From Oscillospiraceae bacterium (GTDB lineage: Bacteria; Bacillota; Clostridia; Oscillospirales; Ruminococcaceae), in contig JAFRJM010000025.1 in the NCBI GenBank assembly GCA_017432285.1, positions 1 to 64,000 of the forward strand: a DNA stretch of 64,000 nucleotides, read 5' to 3'. A program made the translations under genes and the position numbers. Numbering within the stretch: position 1 is the stretch's first letter; each line of letters begins with the position of its first letter. Shown one piece after another: positions 16,301 through 24,532 of this stretch. The notes beneath the pieces are model-generated. The model was given only the letters and a program-made list of their open reading frames with translations. It made no database searches and was not told the origin of the DNA.

Positions 16301-16825
16301 CTCTTTTTCTTTTTCCGTGACACTGTTCTGAAGCTCTCTGTATGATCTGTTAAAATCATCTCTAGCATCTTTTGATCCAGAAAGAGCAGCTTCCAGCTTG
16401 GTGTACAGTTCGTTCTTCTCACTTACTTCTTTGTTGTATTTCTCAGCCAGTGCATCAACTTCTTTGCTGAGGCCTTCTATCTTCTGCTGGTAGGAGTTCT
16501 CTATCTCATGGAAATCGTTGACATATGAGATCTCAGACAACACCTTGTCCTGCATCTCTGTTATCTGCGCATCCATGCTGTCTGAACGCTCTCTCAATAC
16601 TGTGTTTGCACGCTGGAGTCGCTCAAGTGAATCATTGAGCCTTCTCTCTTCAGCTGCATATTCAGTATATAAGCGGTCAATGTAATTCATGACCGCTTCT
16701 TTATTGAAACCAAAAATAGACGTGCGGAAGGAATTCTTTCCATCCGCCGTCACGTTCAGCATAGCACTACGCATTATAGGGCTATCAGCAGGTATATCGT
16801 TTTTTCTGTTATTGTCTGCTGGCAT
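13310..16825 (-). CDS. Giant DivIVA-like coiled-coil protein
   Basis: 1171 aa. The N-terminus (about residues 28-55, SFRTSIFGFNKEAVMNYIDRL) resembles the membrane-binding start of DivIVA-type proteins. From about residue 55 to about 1130 it is almost entirely predicted coiled coil, rich in Glu, Gln, Lys and Ile/Leu, with a recurrent ISxLExKYxxE theme. A central block holds four 22-residue repeats (15451-15714). There is no signal peptide or membrane segment. It is 10 nt downstream of the uridine phosphorylase and, with it, at the end of the dcw cluster, suggesting a cytoplasmic role linked to division or cell shape. No named homologue is recognised; function is inferred only from context and N-terminus. 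Shine-Dalgarno is weak, so coupling to the upstream gene is likely. Confidence 0.8.
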   Translation of the reverse strand: MPADNNRKNDIPADSPIMRSAMLNVTADGKNSFRTSIFGFNKEAVMNYIDRLYTEYAAEERRLNDSLERLQRANTVLRERSDSMDAQITEMQDKVLSEISYVNDFHEIENSYQQKIEGLSKEVDALAEKYNKEVSEKNELYTKLEAALSGSKDARDDFNRSYRELQNSVTEKEKEINRLLAAAEKSQQEIEQLKQENLDLTQGEFSKLENRIKTLTQEKINQKDQIDDLASQIAALESEMILERTKYEQRVENNANVIDFLKAQLEEQKELLSGADNYSKEKEQEIEVLRQSLAESNAAAEEIRQKQDEYEQRISLLQSVLDKRKEEYETEIKALRDSFTRNADEIQSTNDEKLIQLEQQSREQIDLERKRREESEQAGKRLQEELTLAEQKRREEVEQAERKLQEELGLAEQKRREEAEQAEKKLQEELGLAEQKRREEAEQAEKKLQEELTLAEQKRLEEVGRLEAENREKIVFLQREHEEDIRSLSDKYETEISGYTSEIENARNQLVAEREEKQKELDRITSEHQAKVDAFENEISILKDRYSQENQENSSIIQSLEEYKEKYLNAEKNLEDLRTEYENELSDRDRVLAQIRQNSASEIVRYENSISDLERKYNEEITLYEHSIQELKAYKEEIGKYEDALTLLEAQQKQDQEDHERQLELLKQQHQEEIDNFQKGITELQRQVEEESVSAEKRVKESESKHQQILSKYVAEVENLREEIEAEKDKHAENVRTLSAHHSQEIEQIQSDLDTLRKKNEDDQIAAQQSIAQIRLEYDSEVEQYQQQIAELQKAYQLSREQQDSNITQMQKEYAAKIVDFEKNVSELEQKYQSEKDLRALSISKLQEYREEVERYQSRISDLENSLVSVRGEHNANQDELYKYQEEIEGYKANIADLQKKYDSEIDRRDKELINILKQYRDKKIEFENTVSTIEEQYNEEKRLREQSDQEWREKLEAEQSRAQEIIEETKRGLAEQAQTSESDKKDLQKRLQRQYEQYKSSIAKLEKEHQSEIDGLNETVSSLRQQLDEQNQGFQDQVAQIREYVMNMHKRNQELQAEVDEKGQIMQSVVKRYNDAVAELRRRDAIMNQTKQEINDARHKVLEYELRINTLNGEVVRRDISLSQRDNEIIALRQYVSELESRLGYVSYNNQNKSAGVEIAYRKEDEEKQG
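15451..15714. repeat. Four tandem 66-bp repeats inside the coiled-coil gene
   Basis: Units at 15451, 15517, 15583 and 15649. Each encodes 22 residues of the type KLQEELxLAEQKRREExEQAE. The second and third units are nearly identical and the outer ones diverge, as expected from recent internal duplication. The length, a multiple of three and close to three heptads plus one residue, keeps the frame and helix roughly continuous. Confidence 0.9.
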
Positions 16826-16835
16826 ATCTTAAGGG

Positions 16836-17618
16836 TTATTTCCCTGCCTTGATCAAATTTCTTACACCCTGAACAGCAACCTTAATTGCAAGTTCTGTGT
16901 CATGGTCTTTGTCCTGCGGTAAGCCGGCTGCTTCCCTCTCCTGGTTCCATACGCAGAGCATAACTGCTCCTGCTTTGGCGCGCAGAGTCTGAGAAACGAT
17001 AAACAGTGTTGCTGTTTCCATCTCAGAGACCATAGCGCCTCCACGGATCCATGCCTGCCACTTGTTCAGCAACTCATAGGATACCGGCATCCTCTCCGGC
17101 TCATGCTGTCCGAAGTAAGAGTCCTTGCACTGGGCGATTCCTACATGGTAATGACCGTCTGCCAATTCCTTTGCGGCATCACGAAGTGCGACAGTGCAGT
17201 CAAGATCTGCCACTGCCGGAAACTCAACAGGAAGATATTCTTTACTTGTTCCCTCAGCACGGATCGCCGCATCGATAACGACGACATCGCCTGCAAGAAC
17301 AGGTATCTGCATTCCACCGCTGGTACCAATACGTATAAAGTATTCGATACCGATCTGATGGAGCTCCTCTATTGCTATAGCCGTGGAGGGACCGCCTATT
17401 CCATGGCTGCAAACGAGGACTTTCTCCCCATCCAGTTCACCAAGGAATGAGCGGTATTCTCTGTTGAATGCGAGTTCCTTTGCATTCTTTAAATGTGCTG
17501 CGATCTTTGGTACGCGGAATGGATCGCCAGGCATGATAGCGAACCTGGCTCCTTCAAGATCTTCCCTGCTCAGTCCGGTATGGTACATTACAGCGTTATC
17601 ATTTCCACCATGTGCCAT
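16836..17618 (-). CDS. udp: Uridine phosphorylase / nucleoside phosphorylase family
   Basis: Phosphorolytic cleavage of uridine (or related nucleosides) to base and ribose-1-phosphate. PNP_UDP_1 fold: N-terminal MPGDPFRVPKIA, phosphate-site GIGGPSTAI, RIGTSGGMQ, and the late VSEMETATLF holding the ribose-binding Glu-Met-Glu. 260 aa is normal. GAGGTG is 7 nt before the ATG. It is placed between ftsZ and the giant coiled-coil gene in what looks like one transcription unit. Uridine specificity rather than purine is inferred from similarity. Confidence 0.85.
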   Translation of the reverse strand: MAHGGNDNAVMYHTGLSREDLEGARFAIMPGDPFRVPKIAAHLKNAKELAFNREYRSFLGELDGEKVLVCSHGIGGPSTAIAIEELHQIGIEYFIRIGTSGGMQIPVLAGDVVVIDAAIRAEGTSKEYLPVEFPAVADLDCTVALRDAAKELADGHYHVGIAQCKDSYFGQHEPERMPVSYELLNKWQAWIRGGAMVSEMETATLFIVSQTLRAKAGAVMLCVWNQEREAAGLPQDKDHDTELAIKVAVQGVRNLIKAGK

Positions 17619-17663
17619 TTAGATTCACCTCACAATGTATCTTTTGCGTCAATTCTGACAGTA

Positions 17664-18854
17664 TTATTCGTTTCTGGGGGAATTCTTGTTCTGAAGGATC
17701 TTAATGAAGTCATCAAAATCTTCAATGCTCCATGCAGATGTATCCTGAGTCGCCGCTGCTTTGTTTTCCGGTTCAGGCTCAGCAGGTTTCTTCTCTACAG
17801 GAGCTTCGGCTTTAGGAGCTTCCTCAACAGGTTTCTCTTCCTTAGGAGCACTGGTAACAACCGGTGCCGGAGGTGTCGGCTGAGCTAACATCTCGTCAAA
17901 ACCGGTCGCGATAGCGGTAATGGACATCTCGTCATCCATCTCATCACTGAATGCGACACCCCAAATGATGTTAGCTTCGGAATCTGCAGCTTCCTTAAAC
18001 ATGTTGGCTGCCAGCTCGACATCGTTGAGGTCTATATCTGCGGAAGCGATGATGTTGAGGATGATTCCCTTTGCGCCATCGATCTTTGTCTCAAGCAGCG
18101 GGCTGTCGATAGCTGCTGTTGCAGCAATACGAGCTTTATCTTTACCGGATCCGCGGCCAACGCCCATATGAGCATATCCCATATTGCGCATTACAGATTC
18201 AACGTCTGCAAAGTCAAGGTTAATGATACCGGGAACATTGATAACATCGGAAATACACTGCACGCCCTGGCGCAGGATATTATCCGCCATATCGAATGCG
18301 TTTGCCAGAGTTATAGGCTCATCTGTCTCAAGGAGTTTGAGCCTGTCGTTCGGGATAACGATAATGGAGTCAACGTGCTTTCTGAGCTCAGCGATTCCCT
18401 GCTCAGCTACACGCATCTTCCTGCGTCCCTCAAACGAGAATGGTTTTGTAACGATAGCAACGGTAAGTATTCCCTGCTCCTTTGCAACTTCAGCTACGAT
18501 AGGTGCAGCACCGGTACCTGTACCACCGCCCATACCGGCAGTTACGAATACCATATTTGCGCCTTTGAGAGCAGCAGATATCTCTTCCTTGCTCTCTTCA
18601 GCCGCACGGCGGCCTTTTTCAGGATCTCCGCCGGCACCAAGTCCACGGGTCAATTTGTCGCCTAGCTGAAGCTTGTAAGTCGCACGGCTATATTTCAAGA
18701 TCTGGCTGTCGGTATTCATAGCGATAAGCTCTACGCCCTGAATACCGGAATCGGCCATACGGTTGATGGCATTGCCACCGCCTCCGCCGACGCCAACTAC
18801 TTTAATGTTAATCTCATATTGAATCTCATCATCAAGAATAAAATTCATAGGCAT
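17664..18854 (-). CDS. ftsZ: Cell division GTPase FtsZ
   Basis: Tubulin homologue that forms the Z-ring. Nucleotide-binding [14 protein letters not shown], tubulin signature [10 protein letters not shown], synergy-loop residues [11 protein letters not shown], then a C-terminal Pro/Ala/Glu/Lys-rich linker and a final [16 protein letters not shown] peptide in place of the usual DIPxFLR-like tail. 396 aa. Start ATG at 18854 with AAGGAAG upstream; a second in-frame ATG is two codons later. Own promoter upstream (18906-18934). Confidence 0.97.
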   Translation of the reverse strand: MPMNFILDDEIQYEINIKVVGVGGGGGNAINRMADSGIQGVELIAMNTDSQILKYSRATYKLQLGDKLTRGLGAGGDPEKGRRAAEESKEEISAALKGANMVFVTAGMGGGTGTGAAPIVAEVAKEQGILTVAIVTKPFSFEGRRKMRVAEQGIAELRKHVDSIIVIPNDRLKLLETDEPITLANAFDMADNILRQGVQCISDVINVPGIINLDFADVESVMRNMGYAHMGVGRGSGKDKARIAATAAIDSPLLETKIDGAKGIILNIIASADIDLNDVELAANMFKEAADSEANIIWGVAFSDEMDDEMSITAIATGFDEMLAQPTPPAPVVTSAPKEEKPVEEAPKAEAPVEKKPAEPEPENKAAATQDTSAWSIEDFDDFIKILQNKNSPRNE

Positions 18855-18905
18855 GTCCGGTACTTCCTTTTCATTGGATTGAGATGATTTATTTACTCAC
18901 AATAA

Positions 18906-18934
18906 AATATAACATAATACGCCTGTCTTTTCAA
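18906..18934 (-). promoter_or_regulatory. Promoter for ftsZ, overlapping a hairpin
   Basis: On the minus strand TTGAAA (18929-18934), 17-nt spacer, TATATT (18906-18911). The -35 and spacer are inside a perfect hairpin (18917-18944). Confidence 0.6.
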
Positions 18935-18944
18935 ACAGGCGTAT
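18917..18944 (-). terminator. Hairpin at the end of ftsQ
   Basis: ATACGCCTGT / ACAGGCGTAT, 10 bp perfect, 8-nt loop, touching the ftsQ stop codon. The 3' side reads TATGTTATATTTTATT, AT-rich but not a pure U-run, so termination could be partial and ftsZ supplied by both readthrough and its own promoter. Confidence 0.6.
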
Positions 18945-19780
18945 CACTGAATTGTGCAAACTTTTTTCTTAATTTCTTTAAAATCTTCTTCAGAAAGTGA
19001 GGCAAATGTCGCTTTGCCTGAGACTGACAGGTCAAGCCTCCCGTATTCGTCCGGTTCAAGCTGATTTGTGACCATCTCCTCGAGCATCCTTACCTTGCGC
19101 TCCAGGTAGCTTGACGTGCCCAAAACAGCATATATCCGTTCTCCGTAAATGACTTCCAAATTCAGTTTGTCGCTCACATTGACTGCTGTCGCTCCGGACA
19201 GAACATGGTATTTCTCCATCAGGTCCAACAGCATTTCAAGATGCTCTATATGAAGCTCATCTTCATCCATGAGCTCTTTCCCAGGAGCCGTCTCTTTAGG
19301 AGAAATCCCATATATCTCAAGAGCTTTACCCGTGTATCCTTCTGTTCTCCGGATAATATGTAGATCCCTGGACAGGACAAGATATCCGTAAAGATTATTC
19401 GGAACTACCAGCGCATTGTCCGCTTCCAGGACCGTTATCGTGACCTTGGAAGGCAGTGTTCTCTTTACGGACACTTTGGAAACATACGGCAGTTTTCCTT
19501 CTATGCGCTTCTCAATGCTCCTCGCTGAGAAGGTGAACATGCTCTGATTATATTTCAGTTCAGCAGCATCCATTATGTCCTGCTTGGAATAGATCTCAAG
19601 CGTTCCCTTAACATCAATGGTTTTAAGGTGGAAAAACAGAGTGAAAGTTGCAACAATAGCAGCTATAACAAGTAAGAAAACAAGGACTGCAGCAATCCTT
19701 CTCAAAATGAACTGCAGTGCAATCCTGCCTTTTTTCTTGTTATTCTCTTTTTTCGGCTTACTCTTCTGTTTAGCCATCAA
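18944..19780 (-). CDS. ftsQ: Cell division protein FtsQ/DivIB
   Basis: Bitopic division protein scaffolding FtsL/FtsB. Short basic Lys-rich cytoplasmic N-terminus, one membrane helix (about residues 28-52), then the POTRA domain (LKTIDVKGTLEIYSKQDI... SVKRTLPSKVTI) and the extracellular FtsQ beta domain. 278 aa. Overlaps the end of murG by ATGA. Confidence 0.9.
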   Translation of the reverse strand: MMAKQKSKPKKENNKKKGRIALQFILRRIAAVLVFLLVIAAIVATFTLFFHLKTIDVKGTLEIYSKQDIMDAAELKYNQSMFTFSARSIEKRIEGKLPYVSKVSVKRTLPSKVTITVLEADNALVVPNNLYGYLVLSRDLHIIRRTEGYTGKALEIYGISPKETAPGKELMDEDELHIEHLEMLLDLMEKYHVLSGATAVNVSDKLNLEVIYGERIYAVLGTSSYLERKVRMLEEMVTNQLEPDEYGRLDLSVSGKATFASLSEEDFKEIKKKVCTIQ

Positions 19781-20895
19781 TCCATTAGAGCCAGAACTTC
19801 GTGATACATCTGACTTGCTGAATCACGTACTGCGATCCTCTTAGCCAGCTCGCCCATCGTTTTCAGAGATTCCTTATCATGTGCAAGCTGCAGGATCTTT
19901 TCCGCAGTTTTCTGGAAATCCATATCCTTTTCTTCTTCGACGACAGCGGCTCCGAGATTGCCCAGCGTCATAGCATTGTAGTACTGATGATTCTCAGCAA
20001 CGTATGGTGAAGGGATCAGATACGATGCTCTACCAACGGCTGCCAGTTCACTGATAGTGATCGCTCCACTCCTGCAGACCACAAGATCCGCTGCTGCAAG
20101 GCAGTCCGCCATATCATCTATGTACTGACTTACTCTACATGAAAAATCGGAAGTGCTCAAGTCAAACTTTTTCAGACCGTCCCAAAATCCGGTTGTATCT
20201 ATCTCTCCCGTAGCGTGCAGGAAGAACAACGAATCATCTCCGTAAGCCCTGGAAAACACGTTTACCATGACCTGATTTATTGTGGATGAACCCAATGACC
20301 CTCCGAAAGAAAGGATGCACGTCTGACCGTCGCCTATTCCAAGTTTCGTTCTGGCTTCTTCCCTGTCTGCCTCGAGGACTTTATTGGATACGGGGTTTCC
20401 CACGACTGTAGTCTTGTCCGGATAACCGATCTTATCCGCTGCATCCTGATTAGCTGCAAAAATATGATCGACCTTTTTACTCAGCAGACGCGATGTAACT
20501 CCGGGGAAGGAATTCTGCTCGTGTATAGCTGTATGGATCCCCAATGATGTGGCCTCTCTCACCACGGGTCCAGACACATATCCCCCGAAACCCACCACCA
20601 GGTCAGGCTTTTCCTTTTTCAGGAACGCTCTGCACTGAATAGATGATTTCAGCAAGCAGTATACAGTCCTGATATTATATGCAATACCTGAAAAAGATAG
20701 GCTCCTTTTGAATCCATGGATATCTATTGGATAAAAACGTATGCCAGCATCCTTGACCAGACGGTATTCCATACCGTCTTCCCTGCCAACGTAGATCACT
20801 TCAGAATCAGGTTCTTCCTGCAGGATCTTCTCAACAAAAGACAGTGCAGGATTTATATGGCCGGCAGTCCCACCGGCCGCAACAACTAGCTTCAT
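19777..20895 (-). CDS. murG: UDP-GlcNAc:lipid I N-acetylglucosaminyltransferase MurG
   Basis: Adds GlcNAc to lipid I giving lipid II on the inner membrane face. N-terminal glycine-rich loop AAGGTAGHINPA, second G-loop FGGYVSGPV, donor-site region VVCRSGAITISELAAVGRASYLIP and the following ENHQYYNA (GT28/GT-B fold). 372 aa. A small hairpin (CCTGCA/TGCAGG) and an isolated GGAGG lie in the 71-nt gap upstream; the nearer GGGAAG is the likely Shine-Dalgarno. Confidence 0.96.
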   Translation of the reverse strand: MKLVVAAGGTAGHINPALSFVEKILQEEPDSEVIYVGREDGMEYRLVKDAGIRFYPIDIHGFKRSLSFSGIAYNIRTVYCLLKSSIQCRAFLKKEKPDLVVGFGGYVSGPVVREATSLGIHTAIHEQNSFPGVTSRLLSKKVDHIFAANQDAADKIGYPDKTTVVGNPVSNKVLEADREEARTKLGIGDGQTCILSFGGSLGSSTINQVMVNVFSRAYGDDSLFFLHATGEIDTTGFWDGLKKFDLSTSDFSCRVSQYIDDMADCLAAADLVVCRSGAITISELAAVGRASYLIPSPYVAENHQYYNAMTLGNLGAAVVEEEKDMDFQKTAEKILQLAHDKESLKTMGELAKRIAVRDSASQMYHEVLALMD

Positions 20896-20966
20896 ATTTT
20901 CTTCCCTGCACCTGTGCAGGCTGCCAACCTCCTTCCCAAAACAGTGATGAGACTAATGTATCTGTT

Positions 20967-22142
20967 CTAGTCTTCCCTGTGTATAAGATCATCAAACGGA
21001 TCGGTCTGAGTCTCCTCCTCTTCATCGCCCATAATCTCAACTCTTTCTGATTCACGGGCGACATTAAGAAGTACACCCACCTCACACAGCAGCAAAAAAA
21101 GCGCTGTGCCTCCCTGGCTGAAGAACGGAAGCCCGATTCCTGTGTTTGGGACAAGCGCCGTTACAACAGCGATATTGAGTATCACCTGAATAGCCACCTG
21201 TGCAGTGATGCCTGCAGCTATGAGCGAGCCGAATTTGTCAGGAGCCCTCATGGAGATCTGAGCCCCGCGTACAATGAAAAGCACAAATATTATAACGATT
21301 ATGAAAGCACCGATAAATCCGAGTTCTTCACAGATTATAGAAAAAACGAAGTCGTTCTGCGGCTCCGGAACATACAGCTGTTTTTGCCTCGAGTTTCCGA
21401 GTCCAAGTCCAAACAGACCTCCACTTCCGATAGCGATAAGTCCCTGGTTTACCTGGTAAGCCTCATCTGCGGTATCGCCGCCCTGAGTATTGGTCAGGAT
21501 TCGCTCAAGTGCGTATCTGTATTTATCTGATGTAAGCACTATAAGAGCCAATATCGGCAAAGACATTGCAGCTCCGGCAAAGAAATACCTGATCTTGACG
21601 CCTGCTATAAACAGGACGGCCATCCCTATGGCAAATATGAGGATCGTTCCGGAAAGGTGTGGCTGAAGAAGTGTGATAAGGAATACCATTCCGAGAATGA
21701 TCATGAATCTCAGGAACCCGAGGTTAAAATTATCCATCTTCTCCGGCGCTACCGAAATGAGATGCGCAAACAACAGAACGATCGTAAATTTGATCATCTC
21801 AGACGGCTGGAAAGTAAAGCCTCCGATAATGATCCACCTCTTGGCATTGTTGATAGGAGGCATAGCAAGCGTTGCTGCCAGAAGAATATACGAGATAAGG
21901 AAGAATATCCACGCAAAATGATGGTAGATCCTATAAGGGATATGTGAGATTATCAGCATCGCAATGAAGCCCATAACAGCAAATATTGCCTGTCTCTTGA
22001 TGTAATAGAATCCATCACCTTTGAGATACAGAGCATGGGAAAAACCGGCAGAAAACATCATGATAAGGCCGACCACGGTAAGGATCGTAGTCACCAGCAA
22101 CAGGAACCTGTCAGTTTTGATTGTGAGCTTCTCGTCGTTCAA
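20967..22142 (-). CDS. ftsW: SEDS-family peptidoglycan glycosyltransferase FtsW
   Basis: Polytopic (about ten helices) lipid II polymerase of the divisome. SEDS landmarks: KRWIIIGGFTFQPSEMIKF, the LLQPHLSGT loop with the catalytic-region Asp replaced by His (usual QPDLG/S), GLGLGNSRQKQ, PEPQNDFVFSIICEELG and the GIGLPFFSQGG motif. 391 aa with an acidic cytoplasmic tail. FtsW rather than RodA is chosen because of its place between mraY and murG. Confidence 0.92.
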   Translation of the reverse strand: MNDEKLTIKTDRFLLLVTTILTVVGLIMMFSAGFSHALYLKGDGFYYIKRQAIFAVMGFIAMLIISHIPYRIYHHFAWIFFLISYILLAATLAMPPINNAKRWIIIGGFTFQPSEMIKFTIVLLFAHLISVAPEKMDNFNLGFLRFMIILGMVFLITLLQPHLSGTILIFAIGMAVLFIAGVKIRYFFAGAAMSLPILALIVLTSDKYRYALERILTNTQGGDTADEAYQVNQGLIAIGSGGLFGLGLGNSRQKQLYVPEPQNDFVFSIICEELGFIGAFIIVIIFVLFIVRGAQISMRAPDKFGSLIAAGITAQVAIQVILNIAVVTALVPNTGIGLPFFSQGGTALFLLLCEVGVLLNVARESERVEIMGDEEEETQTDPFDDLIHRED

Positions 22143-22155
22143 ATTGTTTTCCTTT

Positions 22156-23169
22156 CTATTCGGCTATGGCTGAAAACACTGACAGGCCGGTGCCGATAAG
22201 AGCGACTAAACAGAATACAGCAATGATCTTCTCCTCCGACCAGCCGCACATCTCGAAATGGTGGTGGATAGGAGCCATCTTGAAGATCCTCTTTCCGTGG
22301 GTAGCTTTGAAATAAGTGGTCTGAATAATATCTGAAGCTGCTTCACAGACATAGACTATTCCGGAAAGCAGCATGAGCAGTTGCATCGAAACTCCGAAAG
22401 ACATCGCAACGACAGCGCCTCCAAGGAACATCGAGCCGGTGTCCCCCATAAAAACTCTGGCAGGTTTGAAGTTCCAGAACAAGAAACCAATAAGTGCCGC
22501 TGCGAGAGAAGCGGAGAAAAGCGTTGTTCCGGCATATCCGAGATATGCGGAGATAATCAGGAAACCAAGTGTTACAACGAACGTAACCGATGAAGCAAGG
22601 CCGTCGAGTCCGTCTGTGAGGTTGACCGAGTTAACTATACCGACAATACAGAAAATGATGAACGGATAATAGAACCAGCCGAAGTCAAAAGTTCCTACAA
22701 ATGGGATCATCAGCTCTGTTCCACATTCGCCGTACACTCTCATCAGATACACGTATATGCTGGCAACCATGACCTGCATGATGATCTTGTGATACCATCT
22801 CAGTCCGAGGTTAGTTCTATGACTTATCTTTTCAAAGTCGTCCAGAAACCCTATCAGGGAGAATGCGATCGCAACACAAAATGAGGAGAAGAGCCTGAAA
22901 TTTTCCACTGCGTACTGTTTTGACAGGAACTGCGGTGCCTCAAGAACAAGCGAGATATAACCAACGATGATTGCACAGAGAGTCCCGATGATGAACATCA
23001 GTCCTCCCATAGTAGGAGTCCCCTCCTTGTACTTGTGCCAAGTAGGGCCAATATCATTGATCGTCTGTCCGTATTTGATCTTTTTAAGCCAAGGGATCAT
23101 CCAGTACCCCAGCACCATAGTAACTGTGATACCTACAAAAACCGCCGAAAAAATTGAAGTACGTTCCAT
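22156..23169 (-). CDS. mraY: Phospho-N-acetylmuramoyl-pentapeptide transferase MraY
   Basis: Transfers phospho-MurNAc-pentapeptide to undecaprenyl phosphate (lipid I). Ten-helix protein, 337 aa. Landmarks: GTPTMGGLMF near residue 50, the Asp pair in GFLDDFEK, NSVNLTDGLDGLAS, FMGDTGSM, and the cytoplasmic HHHFEMCGW loop. Two to thirteen bases from its neighbours, so part of the same dcw message. Confidence 0.97.
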   Translation of the reverse strand: MERTSIFSAVFVGITVTMVLGYWMIPWLKKIKYGQTINDIGPTWHKYKEGTPTMGGLMFIIGTLCAIIVGYISLVLEAPQFLSKQYAVENFRLFSSFCVAIAFSLIGFLDDFEKISHRTNLGLRWYHKIIMQVMVASIYVYLMRVYGECGTELMIPFVGTFDFGWFYYPFIIFCIVGIVNSVNLTDGLDGLASSVTFVVTLGFLIISAYLGYAGTTLFSASLAAALIGFLFWNFKPARVFMGDTGSMFLGGAVVAMSFGVSMQLLMLLSGIVYVCEAASDIIQTTYFKATHGKRIFKMAPIHHHFEMCGWSEEKIIAVFCLVALIGTGLSVFSAIAE

Positions 23170-23171
23170 GA

Positions 23172-24530
23172 TCAGTTTTCCTTATAGAATTCTTCGATTA
23201 TATCTTCCAGTGCCATTCCGCGGGACGCCTTGAACAACACCATATCCCCGGAGTGCGTGCATTCACGCAAATACTCCGCTATTTCCATTTTATCCTCAAA
23301 ATGTCGCACACATGCAACACCGGCTTCTTCTGCAGCCTCTGCCGCAAGTTTCATCTTTTCCCCGCAGCAAAGCAGAATATCAATGCCAAGAGCAGCTGCA
23401 AGCGCTCCTGCTGTGCGGTGCGCATCATCTGCGATATCGCCAAGCTCCAGCATGTCCCCTAGGACTGCTACCTTTATTCCATTGGAAGGCAGGTCCGCCA
23501 GTGTCTTAAGCGATGCCTCCATTGAATCCGGGTTAGCATTGTAACAATCTTCGATGACAGTGATTCCTCTGACAGTGCGGAACCTCTGTCTCATTCCGGA
23601 CGGAGCATACTCCGACAGCGCAGCTGCACTCTTGCCGGGATCCAGCCCCAGTCTCGTTGCCAGAGTGTATGCAGCAAGTGCGTCCTTTACCGAATGTATT
23701 CCGGAACAAGGGATAGTCACATAAAATGTGCCATGTTCCTTGTCTTTTATTGAAAATGTCGTCGGGAATCCTTTGCAAGAGATATCCCTGGCAGTGACAT
23801 CGCAGGAGTCATTCTCTATAGCAAATGTTGCTACTTTGCATGTCAGATTCTCTCTGGCACTGTTCAGGAACGGATCGTCTCCGTTAAGTACCAGCAGACC
23901 GTCTGCAGGCATCCCGTCAAGGATCTCCATCTTTGCTTTAAGAATGTTCTCCTGGCTTCCAAGCATCTCGAGGTGAGATACCCCGATGCAGGTGATGATG
24001 CCGCCATAAGGAAGAGCACAGCGCGAAAGACGGCTTATCTCTCCAAGAGCACTCATACCCATCTCAAACACTGCTAGCTCGGTGTTTTCATCCATACGAA
24101 ATACTGACTCGGGAAGCCCTATCTCATTGTTGCGGTTTCCTTCATTCTTGAGGGTGTTTCCGAATTTGCTGAAGATCGTGGCTACCATTTCCTTGGTAGT
24201 TGTTTTCCCTACGCTTCCTGTTACTGCAACAACGAGAGGGTCATACTGCTTCCTGTAGTTGCAGGCCATTGCTGAATAGGCATCCAGCGTGTTGGGCACA
24301 TAAATGCATCTCTTGTCGTCAAAATGCCTTGATACTATCGCTACAGCAGCGCCTTTTTCCAAGGCTTCCAGGGCAAAATCATTACCGTCAAAACGCTCGC
24401 CGACTACTGCTATAAACACGCAGCCGTCTTCGATCTTGCGGGAATCTGTAGTAATGTAATCAACCGGAAGATCATCAAAAGTTGTCTCAGCGATGCCTTC
24501 AAGCAGAAGTCCCAACTTCGTAGTAACCAT
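23172..24530 (-). CDS. murF: UDP-MurNAc-tripeptide:D-Ala-D-Ala ligase MurF
   Basis: Adds D-Ala-D-Ala to the UDP-MurNAc-tripeptide. Mur ligase fold: N-terminal domain with TTDSRKIEDGCVFIAVVG, P-loop TGSVGKTTTKEM, KNEGNRNNEIGLP, EMGMSALGEI, and the C-terminal DCYNANPDSM. 452 aa. Two bases separate it from both murE and mraY. Confidence 0.96.
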   Translation of the reverse strand: MVTTKLGLLLEGIAETTFDDLPVDYITTDSRKIEDGCVFIAVVGERFDGNDFALEALEKGAAVAIVSRHFDDKRCIYVPNTLDAYSAMACNYRKQYDPLVVAVTGSVGKTTTKEMVATIFSKFGNTLKNEGNRNNEIGLPESVFRMDENTELAVFEMGMSALGEISRLSRCALPYGGIITCIGVSHLEMLGSQENILKAKMEILDGMPADGLLVLNGDDPFLNSARENLTCKVATFAIENDSCDVTARDISCKGFPTTFSIKDKEHGTFYVTIPCSGIHSVKDALAAYTLATRLGLDPGKSAAALSEYAPSGMRQRFRTVRGITVIEDCYNANPDSMEASLKTLADLPSNGIKVAVLGDMLELGDIADDAHRTAGALAAALGIDILLCCGEKMKLAAEAAEEAGVACVRHFEDKMEIAEYLRECTHSGDMVLFKASRGMALEDIIEEFYKEN

Positions 24531-24532
24531 AT

